A stretch of DNA of 64,000 bases, taken from Streptomyces violaceoruber. GTDB taxonomy: Bacteria; Actinomycetota; Actinomycetes; Streptomycetales; Streptomycetaceae. The translations under genes and the position numbers were made by a program. Below the pieces are notes generated by a model. That model was not told where the DNA came from. It searched no databases and was given only the letters and a program-made list of their open reading frames with translations. Positions 25,871-34,450 of this stretch are shown here, piece after piece. Numbering within the stretch: the first letter of the stretch is position 1; each line of letters begins with the position of its first letter. Location of the stretch: NCBI RefSeq assembly GCF_033406955.1, contig NZ_CP137734.1:620001-684000 (forward strand). Reading direction: 5' to 3'.

Positions 25871-26347
25871 TCATTCCCAGCCGAGAGGGGACGGCTCGGT
25901 GTCGGCGTCCGGGGCGGGAGGCTCCGCGCCCGCCTCGTTGAAGGCGGCCAGGGCGTCGATCAGCACGCGCCGCTTCTCCGGGAGGAGACGCTCGACGATG
26001 GCGGCGATCTCCGTACGCCGCCGGGCCGTGACGTCCTCGACCGTGCGGCGCCCCTCCGCCGTGAGCCGCAGCAGTGTCTCCCGCCGGTTGTCGGGATTGA
26101 CCTGGCGGTCCGCCAGCCCTGCGGCGATGAGCCGGTCCACCATGCGCATGGCCGTCGAGGGGGCGACGTGGAGGAGGTCGGCGAGAGCGACAAGTTTGGT
26201 GGCGCCCCGAGTGGAGAGGACGACCAGCATCCGGAACTGCGGCAGCGTGACCCGGTCCTCGACGGCGGACAGGGAACGGGCGGAGACCGCCACCAGCAGC
26301 CGGGAGGCGGTCAGTACCTGCCGCGTGACGGCATCGACGTCGTCCAT
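25871..26347 (-). CDS. MarR family transcriptional regulator
   Basis: 158 residues from the ATG at 26347, with GGGAGGGG before it. The winged helix is clear: LPQFRMLVVLSTRGATKLVALADLL, recognition helix APSTAMRMVDRLIAAGL, and a DNRRETLLRLTAEG wing. MarR dimers usually repress their own gene and a neighbour until a phenolic ligand binds. Repeated boxes in its own promoter (26396-26417) and in that of the next gene downstream (25829-25854) support that here. Confidence 0.88.
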   Translation of the reverse strand: MDDVDAVTRQVLTASRLLVAVSARSLSAVEDRVTLPQFRMLVVLSTRGATKLVALADLLHVAPSTAMRMVDRLIAAGLADRQVNPDNRRETLLRLTAEGRRTVEDVTARRRTEIAAIVERLLPEKRRVLIDALAAFNEAGAEPPAPDADTEPSPLGWE

Positions 26348-26395
26348 GGTCCCCTCCCGGGACTCGCGCTCCACCATGGGTCTTTTCTACCCGGA

Positions 26396-26417
26396 TCCTT
26401 CATTTAGACTGTGCAAA
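26396..26417. promoter_or_regulatory. MarR-type box before marR
   Basis: TCCTTCATTT (26396-26405) and TGTGCAAA (26410-26417), matching the box at 25829-25854 but with a shorter spacer. It also faces the divergent nitroreductase gene, 86 bp away. Confidence 0.55.
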
Positions 26418-26502
26418 ATTTTGGCTGCCGAAGTGATCGTACGTGGGTCTTCCGCCCCGTCGAGGCGGGGAGTGGACACCGCCCACCCTCTGGAAGGCGA
26501 GC

Positions 26503-27048
26503 ATGACACCTGACGAAGCGGACCCCGCCAGACCACGCGTTCCGGCCGGCTGGCGCCGGCTGGCCGCTCGCGCGCCCATCCTTCTGTTCCGGGCCGGACT
26601 GGGGCCCCTGCTCGGCAGACGGTTTCTGCTGCTGCACCATGTGGGCCGGGTCAGTGGAAGCGACCGCCGGGCGGTTCTCGAAGTCGTGGCGTACGAGGCG
26701 CCGTACCGCTGCTGGACGGTCGCCTCCGGCTTCGGTCCGCGCTCCGACTGGTACCGCAACCTGCGTGCCCAGCCGAAGACGGTCGTGCAGTTCGGCAACC
26801 GCCACCACGCCGTCACCGCCCGTTTCCTCGCTTCGGACGAGGGCGCCGACATCATGACGGACTACGGGCGGCGCCACCCGCGCACCGCCCGTCGGCTGTG
26901 CGCGCACCTGGGTCTGCCCGCCGACGGCTCCGAATCGGCCCTGCGCGAGGCCGGGCGCGCGATCCCCTTCGTCCGCCTCGAGGCAGACACCTGTCCACCG
27001 GACGCGCCGCGCCGCGCCGGCCGTGACACACCGACTCCCCGGAAGTGA
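26503..27048 (+). CDS. Deazaflavin-dependent nitroreductase family protein
   Basis: 181 residues from the ATG at 26503, preceded by GGAAGG. The split-barrel pattern RRFLLLHHVGRVSGSDRRAVLEVV and SGFGPRSDWYRNLRAQPKTVVQFG is typical of the Ddn/DUF385 group, which use coenzyme F420 (or bind other cofactors) to reduce quinones and nitro compounds. Divergent from marR, so it may be part of that regulon. A non-F420 PNPOx-like role cannot be excluded. Confidence 0.8.
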   Translation: MTPDEADPARPRVPAGWRRLAARAPILLFRAGLGPLLGRRFLLLHHVGRVSGSDRRAVLEVVAYEAPYRCWTVASGFGPRSDWYRNLRAQPKTVVQFGNRHHAVTARFLASDEGADIMTDYGRRHPRTARRLCAHLGLPADGSESALREAGRAIPFVRLEADTCPPDAPRRAGRDTPTPRK

Positions 27049-27054
27049 GCGACA

Positions 27055-27450
27055 GTGCCGAACCCCACCCCCGAGTCGGTGTGGACACGATTCCTCACCG
27101 ACAGCGAGGAAGCCATCGCCCGGTCGGCACCGCGGGAGCCGTCCGCCCGGGAACGGACGGGGCATCCGGAGAGGAACGGCCGTGTCGGCGACGCCTGGGA
27201 CCGCGACGACGCACCGGCCGAGCACCCATGGCGCCACCTTGATGCACGCGGGCGAATACGTCGCCTCGGGCGCATCCTGGCGGGCGCGGCCGCGCTCGCC
27301 GTTCTGCTGGGGCTCTTCACCTGCCTCCCCGAAGAGCCGCCGGGCCTGCCGACAGGCCCCGAGGACACCTCACCGCCCCGGACGTCCAGTGCCGTTGTCG
27401 AGTCAACGAGCCCTGCTCCCACGTCCTCGCCGTCGGCGGACGCGGCGTAG
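27055..27450 (+). CDS. Small single-pass membrane protein
   Basis: 131 residues from a GTG 6 bp after the nitroreductase stop. A polar N-terminal half is followed by one membrane segment (LAGAAALAVLLGLFTCLPE) and a Ser/Thr/Pro-rich tail, probably outside the cell. Close spacing implies cotranscription with the nitroreductase. No family recognised. Confidence 0.55.
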   Translation: MPNPTPESVWTRFLTDSEEAIARSAPREPSARERTGHPERNGRVGDAWDRDDAPAEHPWRHLDARGRIRRLGRILAGAAALAVLLGLFTCLPEEPPGLPTGPEDTSPPRTSSAVVESTSPAPTSSPSADAA

Positions 27451-27580
27451 AGCGGCCACAGGACTCGCACGCGGTGCCCATTCGGCCCACCCCGTTCGCC
27501 AAGCTCCGGGCGGGACACGACGCGGACGGGAGGTGCACCGCGAGCAACACGACTGCCTCGGGGGCGGTGGGGACAGGGAG

Positions 27581-27952
27581 TTGACCAACGACTACCTGGT
27601 CGGCGACGAGCAGTTCCTGACGGAGGCCGCCTCCACCGGGCGTCGGCCGACCCGGGACGAACGCGACTCCAGGCGCGCGCTCGGCGAACGGGCGGCGGAC
27701 GCCGGGCACGGGCTGCGCCTGCCGGTCAGCGATCACCTGGCCGCCGCGCCGGTCATCTGGCCCCGGTTCTCCTCACCCACGAATTCGGCCCTCGCCGCCC
27801 TCCATTGGACGGTCGACGCGTTCGCGGAGGGCTACGAACGCGCTCAGCGCCTCGCCGTACGGCACCAAGAGACCGCCCGCCGCGAGTCGCACCGGAACGC
27901 ATTCGACCGCGTCCGCCTACGTGCATACGGCAGCCTTCCCACGTCCACATAG
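27581..27952 (+). pseudogene. N-terminal fragment of a PucR-type regulator
   Basis: From the TTG at 27581 it reads TNDYLVGDEQFLTEAASTG, then LAALHWTVDAFAEGYERAQR and LAVRHQETARRE. This resembles the N-terminal RsbRD-like domain of actinobacterial PucR helix-turn-helix regulators just before their FxDDLL motif. After RRES the resemblance ends and the frame stops at 27950, inside a 32-bp tandem repeat. The central GGDEF-like and C-terminal HTH domains are absent, so it is probably inactive. Confidence 0.5.
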
Positions 27953-27984
27953 GTGCATACGGCAGGCTTCCCGCGTCCGTATAA
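27921..27984. repeat. 32-bp tandem duplication
   Basis: Two 32-bp units, 27921-27952 and 27953-27984, both starting GTGCATACGGCAG and differing at a handful of positions. The stop codon of the PucR fragment is in the first unit, at the point where its homology ends. Confidence 0.8.
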
Positions 27985-28281
27985 CGGTCGGGTCTCACCT
28001 GTCGGGACATGCCCTGGTCACGAGCGGTGACGTGAGATACATCACTAAAGGTTCGGCAAAGACGTGGTACAACAGCGCAACTTCGCAGGTGGATCGGCCG
28101 GCCACCGACCGCGAAGAGCCGACCTGTTGCCGACCTGTTCACCGCTCAAGCCCGACCTGGTCACGGTCCGACACCGCACCGTGCACCCCGGGTCCGCTCA
28201 CCGGACAACGACGTTCGCCCAGAGACCGCTCAACCAGGCGAGATCCCCACCCGCCCGACCAGCGTCACCGAGGTAACCACC
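27985..28281 (+). promoter_or_regulatory. Leader of the symporter gene
   Basis: No gene seen. The segment 28025-28075 is unusually A/T-rich for this genome, so the promoter is probably there. I cannot assign firm -35/-10 boxes. Confidence 0.4.
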
Positions 28282-29820
28282 GTGTCACTCGACTCCGTCA
28301 CCCAGTCCGTCGACGAAGCAGTCAGCGGATTCTTCGAGCCCATAGCCAAGTGGCTGGGAGAAGTCGTCTTCTACACCGTCCCCGTCGGCGGGACCGACCT
28401 GCCGCTCATCGTCGCCTGGCTCGTCGTCGCCGGCCTCGTCTTCACCGGCTGGTTCGGCCTCGTCCAGCTCCGCAAGTTCAGACTCGCCGTCGACGTGGTG
28501 CGCGGCAAGTACGACGAGGAGGGGTCGACGGGCGAGGTCAACCACTTCCAGGCGCTGACCGCGGCCGTCTCCGGCACCGTCGGCCTCGGCAACATCGCCG
28601 GTGTCGCCGTCGCCGTCTCCATCGGCGGCCCCGGCGCCACCTTCTGGATGATCCTGTGCGGCCTGCTCGGCATGGCCACCAAGTTCGTCGAGGTCACCCT
28701 CGGTGTGAAGTACCGCGAAGTGCACCCCGACGGCACCGTCTCCGGCGGCCCCATGCACTACCTCCCCAAGGGCCTGACCGAACGCTTCGGCAAGAACGGC
28801 AAAACCCTCGGCAAGGTCCTCGCGGTGCTCGCGTCCTTCCTCATCCTGTTCTTCGGCCTCTTCGGCGGCAACCTCTTCCAGGTCAACCAGTCCTACGCCC
28901 AGCTGGTCTCGGTCACCGGCGGCGAGGACGGCGCACTGGGCTCCTCCGCCGGGGCCCTCTTCTTCGGCATCCTGATCGCCGCCCTCGTCGGCATCGTCCT
29001 CCTCGGCGGCATCCGCTCCATCGCCAACGTCACCAGCAGGCTCGTGCCCGCCATGGCCGGCATCTACATCGTCGCGTGCCTGATCGTGATCCTGGTCAAC
29101 ATCACCGCCGTCCCCGACGCCGTCACCTCCATCGTCGAGGGCGCGTTCAACCCCGAAGGCGTCGCCGGCGGCGTCCTCGGCGCACTGATCATCGGTTTCA
29201 AGCGGGCCGCCTTCTCCAACGAGGCCGGTCTGGGCTCCGCCCCGATCGCCCACTCCGCGGTCAGGACCAAGCACCCCGCCAGCGAGGGCCTGGTCGCTCT
29301 GCTCGAGCCCTTCATCGACACCGTGGTCGTCTGCACCATGACCGCCCTGACCATCGTCATCGCCAACCCGGCCAGCTGGGGCGAGGCCCGGGCGGGCGAG
29401 GACATCGGCGGCGTCACGATCACCTCCGACGCCTTCGAGACGGTCCTGCCCTGGTTCCCGTACATCCTCACCGTCGCCGTGCTGCTGTTCGCCGTATCCA
29501 CGGTGCTGACCTGGGGCTACTACGGCCTCAAGTCCTGGACCTACCTCTTCGGCCGCAGCCGCGCCAGCGAGGTGACCTACAAGGTGGTCTACACCGTCTT
29601 CGCCGTCGCCGGTTCACTGCTCACCCTGCAGACCCTGATCGACATGGCCGACGCCTTCCTCTTCACCCTCGCCGTCATCAACATCATCGGCCTCTACCTC
29701 CTCGCCCCCGTCGTCAAGCGCGAACTGCGGACCTTCCTCGAATTCGTCCGCGCCCGCGACGCGGACCAGAACCCCGGCAAGGGGGACGACGACCAGGAGC
29801 CGGTGAAGACCACCGTCTGA
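28282..29820 (+). CDS. Alanine/glycine:cation symporter (AGCS family)
   Basis: 512 residues from a GTG preceded by GAGGT. It carries the AGCS hallmark SGTVGLGNIAGVAVAVSIGG (about residue 95) and GFKRAAFSNEAGLGSAPIAH in the middle, with about ten to eleven membrane segments. Members import D/L-alanine or glycine with Na+ or H+. Length matches the family. It is monocistronic, ended by a strong hairpin at 29846-29892. Confidence 0.93.
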   Translation: MSLDSVTQSVDEAVSGFFEPIAKWLGEVVFYTVPVGGTDLPLIVAWLVVAGLVFTGWFGLVQLRKFRLAVDVVRGKYDEEGSTGEVNHFQALTAAVSGTVGLGNIAGVAVAVSIGGPGATFWMILCGLLGMATKFVEVTLGVKYREVHPDGTVSGGPMHYLPKGLTERFGKNGKTLGKVLAVLASFLILFFGLFGGNLFQVNQSYAQLVSVTGGEDGALGSSAGALFFGILIAALVGIVLLGGIRSIANVTSRLVPAMAGIYIVACLIVILVNITAVPDAVTSIVEGAFNPEGVAGGVLGALIIGFKRAAFSNEAGLGSAPIAHSAVRTKHPASEGLVALLEPFIDTVVVCTMTALTIVIANPASWGEARAGEDIGGVTITSDAFETVLPWFPYILTVAVLLFAVSTVLTWGYYGLKSWTYLFGRSRASEVTYKVVYTVFAVAGSLLTLQTLIDMADAFLFTLAVINIIGLYLLAPVVKRELRTFLEFVRARDADQNPGKGDDDQEPVKTTV

Positions 29821-29845
29821 CCGCTCACACGGCCCGGCTCCTCAG

Positions 29846-29892
29846 GAACGGGCCCGTGCCCACCCCGCGCCTGGGTGAGCACGGGCCCGTTC
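29846..29892 (+). terminator. Symporter terminator
   Basis: A perfect 14-bp stem GAACGGGCCCGTGC (29846-29859) with GCACGGGCCCGTTC (29879-29892). The 19-nt loop can pair further (CACC/GGTG). It lies 26 bp after the stop. Confidence 0.85.
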
Positions 29893-30079
29893 AACGTGCC
29901 CACGCCGACGGCAAGTCCGTCCGAGGTCCGAGGGATGCCCCGCCCCCCTCCGGGGCAAGGACACGCCCCTCCTCGCCCGGCTCGCCGCGGCCTGCCCCGA
30001 GATGATCCGACTACCGCGCGCGGGTACCGTCTTGGCGGTGAGGGGTACGGCGGCCCGGTCGCGGCGCCGGCTTTCTACC

Positions 30080-30868
30080 ATGGCCCGCATGCCTGACACG
30101 AACACCACTGATCTCTGGGAGCGGCGCACCCAGGGGCCGCTGCTGGCGCTCGCCGTACTCTTCGCCGTCGCCTATGCCCTGCCGGTGGTCATGCCCGATG
30201 CCCCGGAGCAGTTGCTGTTCGCCTGCCATGTCGCGAACTGGGTGGTGTGGGCTGCCTTCGCGATCGACTATGCCGTACGTCTGTGGTTGAGCGAGGACCG
30301 GCTGCGGTTCGTGCGGAGCCATCCGCTGGCGCTGCTGGCGGTCCTGCTGCCGCTGCTGCGTCCGCTCAGGCTGCTCAAGCTGGTGTCGATGCTGCTGCTC
30401 GCGGGGCAGCGGGCACGGATGGCCTCACAGGTCAGGGTGACGACGTACGTCGCGGGGTCGTGTCTCGGGCTGCTGGTGTTCGGGGCGCTGGCGGTGCTGG
30501 AGGTGGAACGCGGCAGGCCAGGGGCGTCCATCCAGACGCTGGGGGACGCACTCTGGTGGGCCTTCACGACGATGACGACCGTCGGATACGGCGACATGGC
30601 GCCGACGACGGGCCTCGGCCGGCTGCTGGCGATCGGGCTGATGCTGTCCGGGATCGCGCTGCTCGGTGTGGTCACCGCGAACATCGCGGCCTGGTTCATC
30701 TCCCGCTTCGAGAGGGACGATGCGGAGGAACGGCGGCAGACGGCGGCCATCGAGGCGCTGACGGAGGAGGTCCGGGCGCTGCGGGCTCAGGTGGCGACGC
30801 TGCGGGCCCCGCAAGGAGCGCCGTCCGAGCTGAACGTTCTCCCGGCTCCGACACGGGAGCACGACTGA
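30080..30868 (+). CDS. Voltage-gated-like potassium channel
   Basis: 262 residues with six membrane segments. An S4-like helix PLLRPLRLLKLVSML carries regularly spaced Arg/Lys. The pore is ALWWAFTTMTTVGYGDMAP with the K+ filter TVGYGD at about residues 167-172. A C-terminal coiled coil (TAAIEALTEEVRALRAQVATL) may drive tetramerisation. No ribosome site is obvious before the ATG at 30080 or the next at 30089. The call is firm; gating is inferred. Confidence 0.9.
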   Translation: MARMPDTNTTDLWERRTQGPLLALAVLFAVAYALPVVMPDAPEQLLFACHVANWVVWAAFAIDYAVRLWLSEDRLRFVRSHPLALLAVLLPLLRPLRLLKLVSMLLLAGQRARMASQVRVTTYVAGSCLGLLVFGALAVLEVERGRPGASIQTLGDALWWAFTTMTTVGYGDMAPTTGLGRLLAIGLMLSGIALLGVVTANIAAWFISRFERDDAEERRQTAAIEALTEEVRALRAQVATLRAPQGAPSELNVLPAPTREHD

Positions 30869-31247
30869 ACGCCCCGGGCGTCCGTGGGAGGACGCACCGC
30901 GTCCGCCGTGCGGGGGCCGAGGGGAAACATGTGGACCCGGTATGGTGACCGCCGTCCCGGGTCCGGTCGGCCGGTGGCGCCTTGCCCTCTGTCGTGGCGG
31001 GTGGCCGCCCACGTACAGGAAGGAAGCAGCTGGCAGAACGTTTCGTGGTGGTACGGAACGCTCTGTGCGACCCTCCTTGAAAGTGGGAAGGTGAACGACG
31101 ATGGGTGCGGCCCTGCGCCGTTCCACACCTGGCGGCTCCGGGCACGGCCGCCTCGGCTCACCAGGGAGACGTGGCGTTTCTGGATGGCCGGTCGGGTCGC
31201 GCCGATCTCTCAACGTGGCGCAACTCCTCCCACCTGAGGACGGACTG
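30869..31247 (-). pseudogene. Decayed copy of the PIVVH small protein
   Basis: At 31067-31126 on the minus strand, GTG opens VERRRAAPIVVHLPTFKEGR, aligned start-to-start with the intact gene at 23544-23780. The bases before the start are also alike (GAGCCxCCAGG). Downstream the resemblance fades within about 20 codons and there is no stop before the K+ channel gene. The rest of this interval shows no other gene. Confidence 0.4.
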
Positions 31248-31514
31248 ATGCTGGACATGGCAGAGGCGACCAGGCTGGCCAGGCAGTTCCTGGACCAGGA
31301 GGTCAGCCACGAGGGCATGACCTTCGCGCTCGTCGAGGGAGAGCGCACGCGGGTGGGCACCGCCTACTATTTCGACTGCCAATCGGTGGCCTACCTCCGC
31401 ACCGGAGACCTCCGGGACATGGCAATCGGCACGGGCTACCTCCGCGTCGACGGGGAAACCGGGGAGTGCCGCATGCTGGGAGCAACCGAATCCGCCCGGC
31501 TCGACCTCTTCTGA
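31248..31514 (+). CDS. YrhB/Imm35-like small protein
   Basis: 88 residues from ATG 31248 after GAGGA. MLDMAEATRLARQFLDQEVS and AYYFDCQSVAYLRTGD fit the YrhB/immunity-protein-35 fold, in which a short helix is followed by a small beta sheet. Such proteins neutralise polymorphic toxins in some bacteria; many in Streptomyces are orphans of unknown use. No toxin gene is adjacent. Confidence 0.65.
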   Translation: MLDMAEATRLARQFLDQEVSHEGMTFALVEGERTRVGTAYYFDCQSVAYLRTGDLRDMAIGTGYLRVDGETGECRMLGATESARLDLF

Positions 31515-31861
31515 CCAACTGGGGCCACACCTCTGGTGTGCCGCATGAGGACGGGGCCGGCGGGCGGGGCGACGCCTCGCGCATCCACCGGGGCACTCCG
31601 GGTTCACGACCAGCGGACGCGCCCGTCGTCCTCGCTCGACTCCCGCGTCTGCGCGTTGCTCGCAGGCCCGGGAATGCCGGTCAGGCCCTCGACGTCGAAG
31701 ACTCTCGCGATGGACACGTCGGTGCTGCTGTGAGCGATGATCGAGAAGGCAATGCAGACGGCGACGAGCGTTTTCCGTCCCCGATTTGGCGGCGGCGGAC
31801 GTAAGCGGCGTCTCCCCCGGGCCAGTCAGGCCTGCGGCGACTCTGCCGGCGCGGCCGACGC
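31515..31861. other. Gene-free interval
   Basis: I see no supportable gene. It separates the Imm35-like gene from a relaxase remnant and probably belongs to the same degraded element. Confidence 0.35.
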
Positions 31862-32048
31862 CTGAGCCTGCCGACGCTCCAGCGGCAGCCGGCGCTTCTG
31901 CGCGAGACGCTGCCGAGCCTGGCCGAGCAGATCCCCGCCGAGCCCGGCTGGTACGCCCTGGCCACGACCATCGCGGCGGAAGCTGACGCCGCCGGCCACG
32001 CCCCGGACGCGCTCCTGTCCGACGCCGTGGAGAGCCGAGAACCGAGTC
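31862..32048 (+). pseudogene. Remnant of a relaxase/mobilisation protein
   Basis: In one frame this reads ETLPSLAEQIPAEPGWYALA followed by AAEADAAGHAPDALLSDAV. That resembles the C-terminal end of mobilisation relaxases in Streptomyces integrative elements. It has no start and breaks down after VESREPS. Low confidence; the match is from memory of the family pattern. Confidence 0.3.
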
Positions 32049-32093
32049 ACCCGGCGACACGCGATGAGCCTCCGCCGCCGGTGCGACTGCGCC

Positions 32094-32909
32094 TCAGAGG
32101 AACTCGTGGACACCGCGCACTCTCGTACGCAGCTTCGCCCGGGTGGCCCGGCTGTCGAGGCGGACGTCGAGTGCACCGGAAAGCGACGTGCCGGCGCGGA
32201 GGCCCTCCGGCAACCGGGAGGCATCCAGCCCGTCCCGCTGAGCGATCAGCACACCCAGGCCGTGACGACTCACGGCATCCTTGCCCGCAAGGTGGTGTAC
32301 GCCGCACGCGCCAGTGAAGGCCAACTCCAGCAGCGCGGCGGCGAGGTCTCCGACATGCACGGGACAGCGGACGTCGTCGGTGAACAGCGCGCCGGTTCGG
32401 GAGCCGGTCGCGAGATCGTGCACGAGGCGGACATGCTCGGACTGGATGCCGCCGATGATCAGAGAGGTACGGGCGATGACGGCGGCCGGAGCCAGTAGCC
32501 GGATGCCCGTCTCCGCCGCTGCCTTCGCTGCCCCGTACGGAGTGACAGGATCGGGGAGGCAGGACTCGTCGTAGTGGACTCGGCTGCCGGAGAACACGGC
32601 GTCGCTGCTGACGTGAACGAGGCGGCAGGCGTACTTCACCGCGGTCATCGCCAGGCGGACGGAGCCTTCGGCCGTGACGGCCCAGTCGGCGCTGCCGCTG
32701 CTCGCGTTGATGACCACGCAGGGGGCGAGCGAGGCAACGACCTCTTCGACACGGGCGCCGTCCCGCAGGTCCACCTCGTGCCACGTGGCCTCGGGTCCAT
32801 CGCACGGCCTGGTCGCGAAGGTCGCGGCGACGCGATGCCCAGCGGCAGATGCCTGGCGGACCAGCTCGGTGCCCAGGAACCCGCTGCCTCCGACAACAAG
32901 GACAGTCAT
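32094..32909 (-). CDS. NAD(P)-dependent sugar-nucleotide reductase, RmlD-like
   Basis: 271 residues from ATG 32909. The opening MTVLVVGGSGFLGTELV is a Rossmann nucleotide site; the SDR catalytic pair is in TPYGAAKAAAE, and VIARTSLIIGG and VHVGDLAAALLEL follow the RmlD (dTDP-4-dehydrorhamnose reductase) pattern. No other deoxysugar gene is nearby, so it may act on a different carbonyl. Its ribosome site is weak. Confidence 0.8.
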   Translation of the reverse strand: MTVLVVGGSGFLGTELVRQASAAGHRVAATFATRPCDGPEATWHEVDLRDGARVEEVVASLAPCVVINASSGSADWAVTAEGSVRLAMTAVKYACRLVHVSSDAVFSGSRVHYDESCLPDPVTPYGAAKAAAETGIRLLAPAAVIARTSLIIGGIQSEHVRLVHDLATGSRTGALFTDDVRCPVHVGDLAAALLELAFTGACGVHHLAGKDAVSRHGLGVLIAQRDGLDASRLPEGLRAGTSLSGALDVRLDSRATRAKLRTRVRGVHEFL

Positions 32910-33283
32910 GGCATGCCACGGTAGACGACCCCCGCCCCATTCGGAGTGCTCGCCCCGAGCGGCCCTGCTCTGAGGACGCAAGGAGATGCCCTACGACCTG
33001 CCGAAAGTCACTGTGGACTTTGAACCGGGCGAAGCTCCGCGACAGCACGGTCGCCGCGAGGAGGGATACGGGTCGGGTGCGAGTTGTTCGTAAGGACAGA
33101 GCGAGTTCCAGAGGTGGTCCGGGCAGCGGGCAGGCCGTGGTCCGGACGGGAAGTCCTTGAAACGGCTCCGGGGAACCACCGCCCGGCTCCACCGCAAGCC
33201 GCCGCCCCCGCAGCTGCCGCGAGCGTGAAGGTGCTCCCCTTGAGGGCCCCGTGAGGGTGTGCCCGGGTCGGGTCGCTCGGTGC
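32910..33283. other. Gene-free interval
   Basis: No convincing gene. A 36-codon plus-strand frame starting at 32986 has AGGAG directly abutting its ATG and no family match, so I do not call it. Confidence 0.4.
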
Positions 33284-34234
33284 TCAGGGCCGAGCGGGGA
33301 GGTCCTCCAGGAAGTCCGCCGCCGGCGTGAAGAACAGCGAGCCGGTGACGGCGGTGGAGAAGTCCAGGATGCGGTCGTGCGGTGCCGAAGCGGTGCCGAG
33401 AAACATCCGCTCCAGCATCGTCTCCGTCACCTCGGGGGTGCGGGCGTAGCCGATGAAGTACGTACCGAACTCCTCGCGGCCCACCGACCCGAAGGGCATG
33501 TTGTCCCGCAGGATCTCCAGATCGCTGCCGTCCGGACCGGTGACACTGGTGAGGGCGACGTGCGAGTCGGCCGGCTTCATGTCGTCGGACAGCTCCACGT
33601 CGGTCATCTTGCGGCGGCCGATCACCCGCTCCTGGGCCTCGACGGAGAGCCCTTCCCACGCGTCGATGTCGTGCAGGTACTTCTGTACGACGGCGTAGCT
33701 CCCGCCCGCGAAGGCCGGATCCTCGGCACCGACGAGGACGGCCCTGCGCGCGGCGGCTCCCGTCGGGTTCTCCGTGCCGTCGACGAAACCGAGCATGTCG
33801 CGCTCGTCGAAGTACTTGAAACCGTGCACCTCGTCCTGAGGGGTGACCGCTCCGCGCAGCCGGCCCATGATCTCGGTGGCGAGTGCGAAGCACAGGTCCA
33901 GCCGTGAGGCCCTGATGTGGAAGAGCAGGTCACCCGGGGTGGCGACGGCCCGGTGCACCGGGCCGTCCAGCTCCTGGAAGGGATGCAGCCCGGCCGGACG
34001 CGCCCCCGAGAACAGACGGTCCCATGCCTCGGAACCGATGCCGGTGACGCAGCTCAGCCTGCCGTCGGGCTGCGCGCGGAACCCGACGGCTCGCTCCAGC
34101 GAGGCGACATCCGACAGCAGGTCCCGGACGGTGTCCTCCCCGCCGCTGTCGATCGTGACGACGAGGAAGATCGCCGCACTGGTCAGAGGGGACAGAACCA
34201 TCTGGGGCTCCGGTTCCTCGACTTCTCCGCCCAT
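33284..34234 (-). CDS. Dye-decolorizing (DyP-type) peroxidase
   Basis: 316 residues from ATG 34234, preceded by GGGAGG. Haem pocket residues are visible: Asp in GFVDGTENPTG, the proximal His in DSHVALTS and the distal Arg in ILRDNMPFG. Length and the lack of a Tat signal place it with cytoplasmic YfeX/DypB-type enzymes. It has no C-terminal encapsulin-targeting tail. It uses H2O2 to oxidise porphyrins, dyes or Mn2+; physiological substrate unknown. Confidence 0.92.
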   Translation of the reverse strand: MGGEVEEPEPQMVLSPLTSAAIFLVVTIDSGGEDTVRDLLSDVASLERAVGFRAQPDGRLSCVTGIGSEAWDRLFSGARPAGLHPFQELDGPVHRAVATPGDLLFHIRASRLDLCFALATEIMGRLRGAVTPQDEVHGFKYFDERDMLGFVDGTENPTGAAARRAVLVGAEDPAFAGGSYAVVQKYLHDIDAWEGLSVEAQERVIGRRKMTDVELSDDMKPADSHVALTSVTGPDGSDLEILRDNMPFGSVGREEFGTYFIGYARTPEVTETMLERMFLGTASAPHDRILDFSTAVTGSLFFTPAADFLEDLPARP

Positions 34235-34428
34235 GAACGAACATCCTCCCACGACCGACTCGTACCTCCACACACCATGTCACATCAGTGTGGGTGGGTG
34301 ATGCCGGGCATCGCACAACCAATTGCGGTGCGCACGGGTCCCCGACGGCACCCGGGCCGGCGCGTCCGCGTCAGCCACGTCGGCACGGAACCGGCGGGAG
34401 GCACGTCGCGGAGGCACGACGTCGCGGA

Positions 34429-34448
34429 GGGCCGGCGAGCGCCGGCCC
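34429..34448 (-). terminator. Hairpin after ECF41 sigma gene
   Basis: GGGCCGGC-GAGC-GCCGGCCC, an 8-bp stem with 4-nt loop, beginning 3 bp beyond the sigma-factor stop on the minus strand. Confidence 0.6.
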
Positions 34449-34450
34449 GG

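Noticed and set aside
27921..30005. 694-codon plus-strand frame over the symporter
   Set aside because: It is Arg/Pro/His-rich and out of frame with the AGCS symporter motifs.
32986..33099. 36-codon ORF with AGGAG before ATG
   Set aside because: The ribosome site directly abuts the ATG with no spacing and the product shows no conservation that I recognise.
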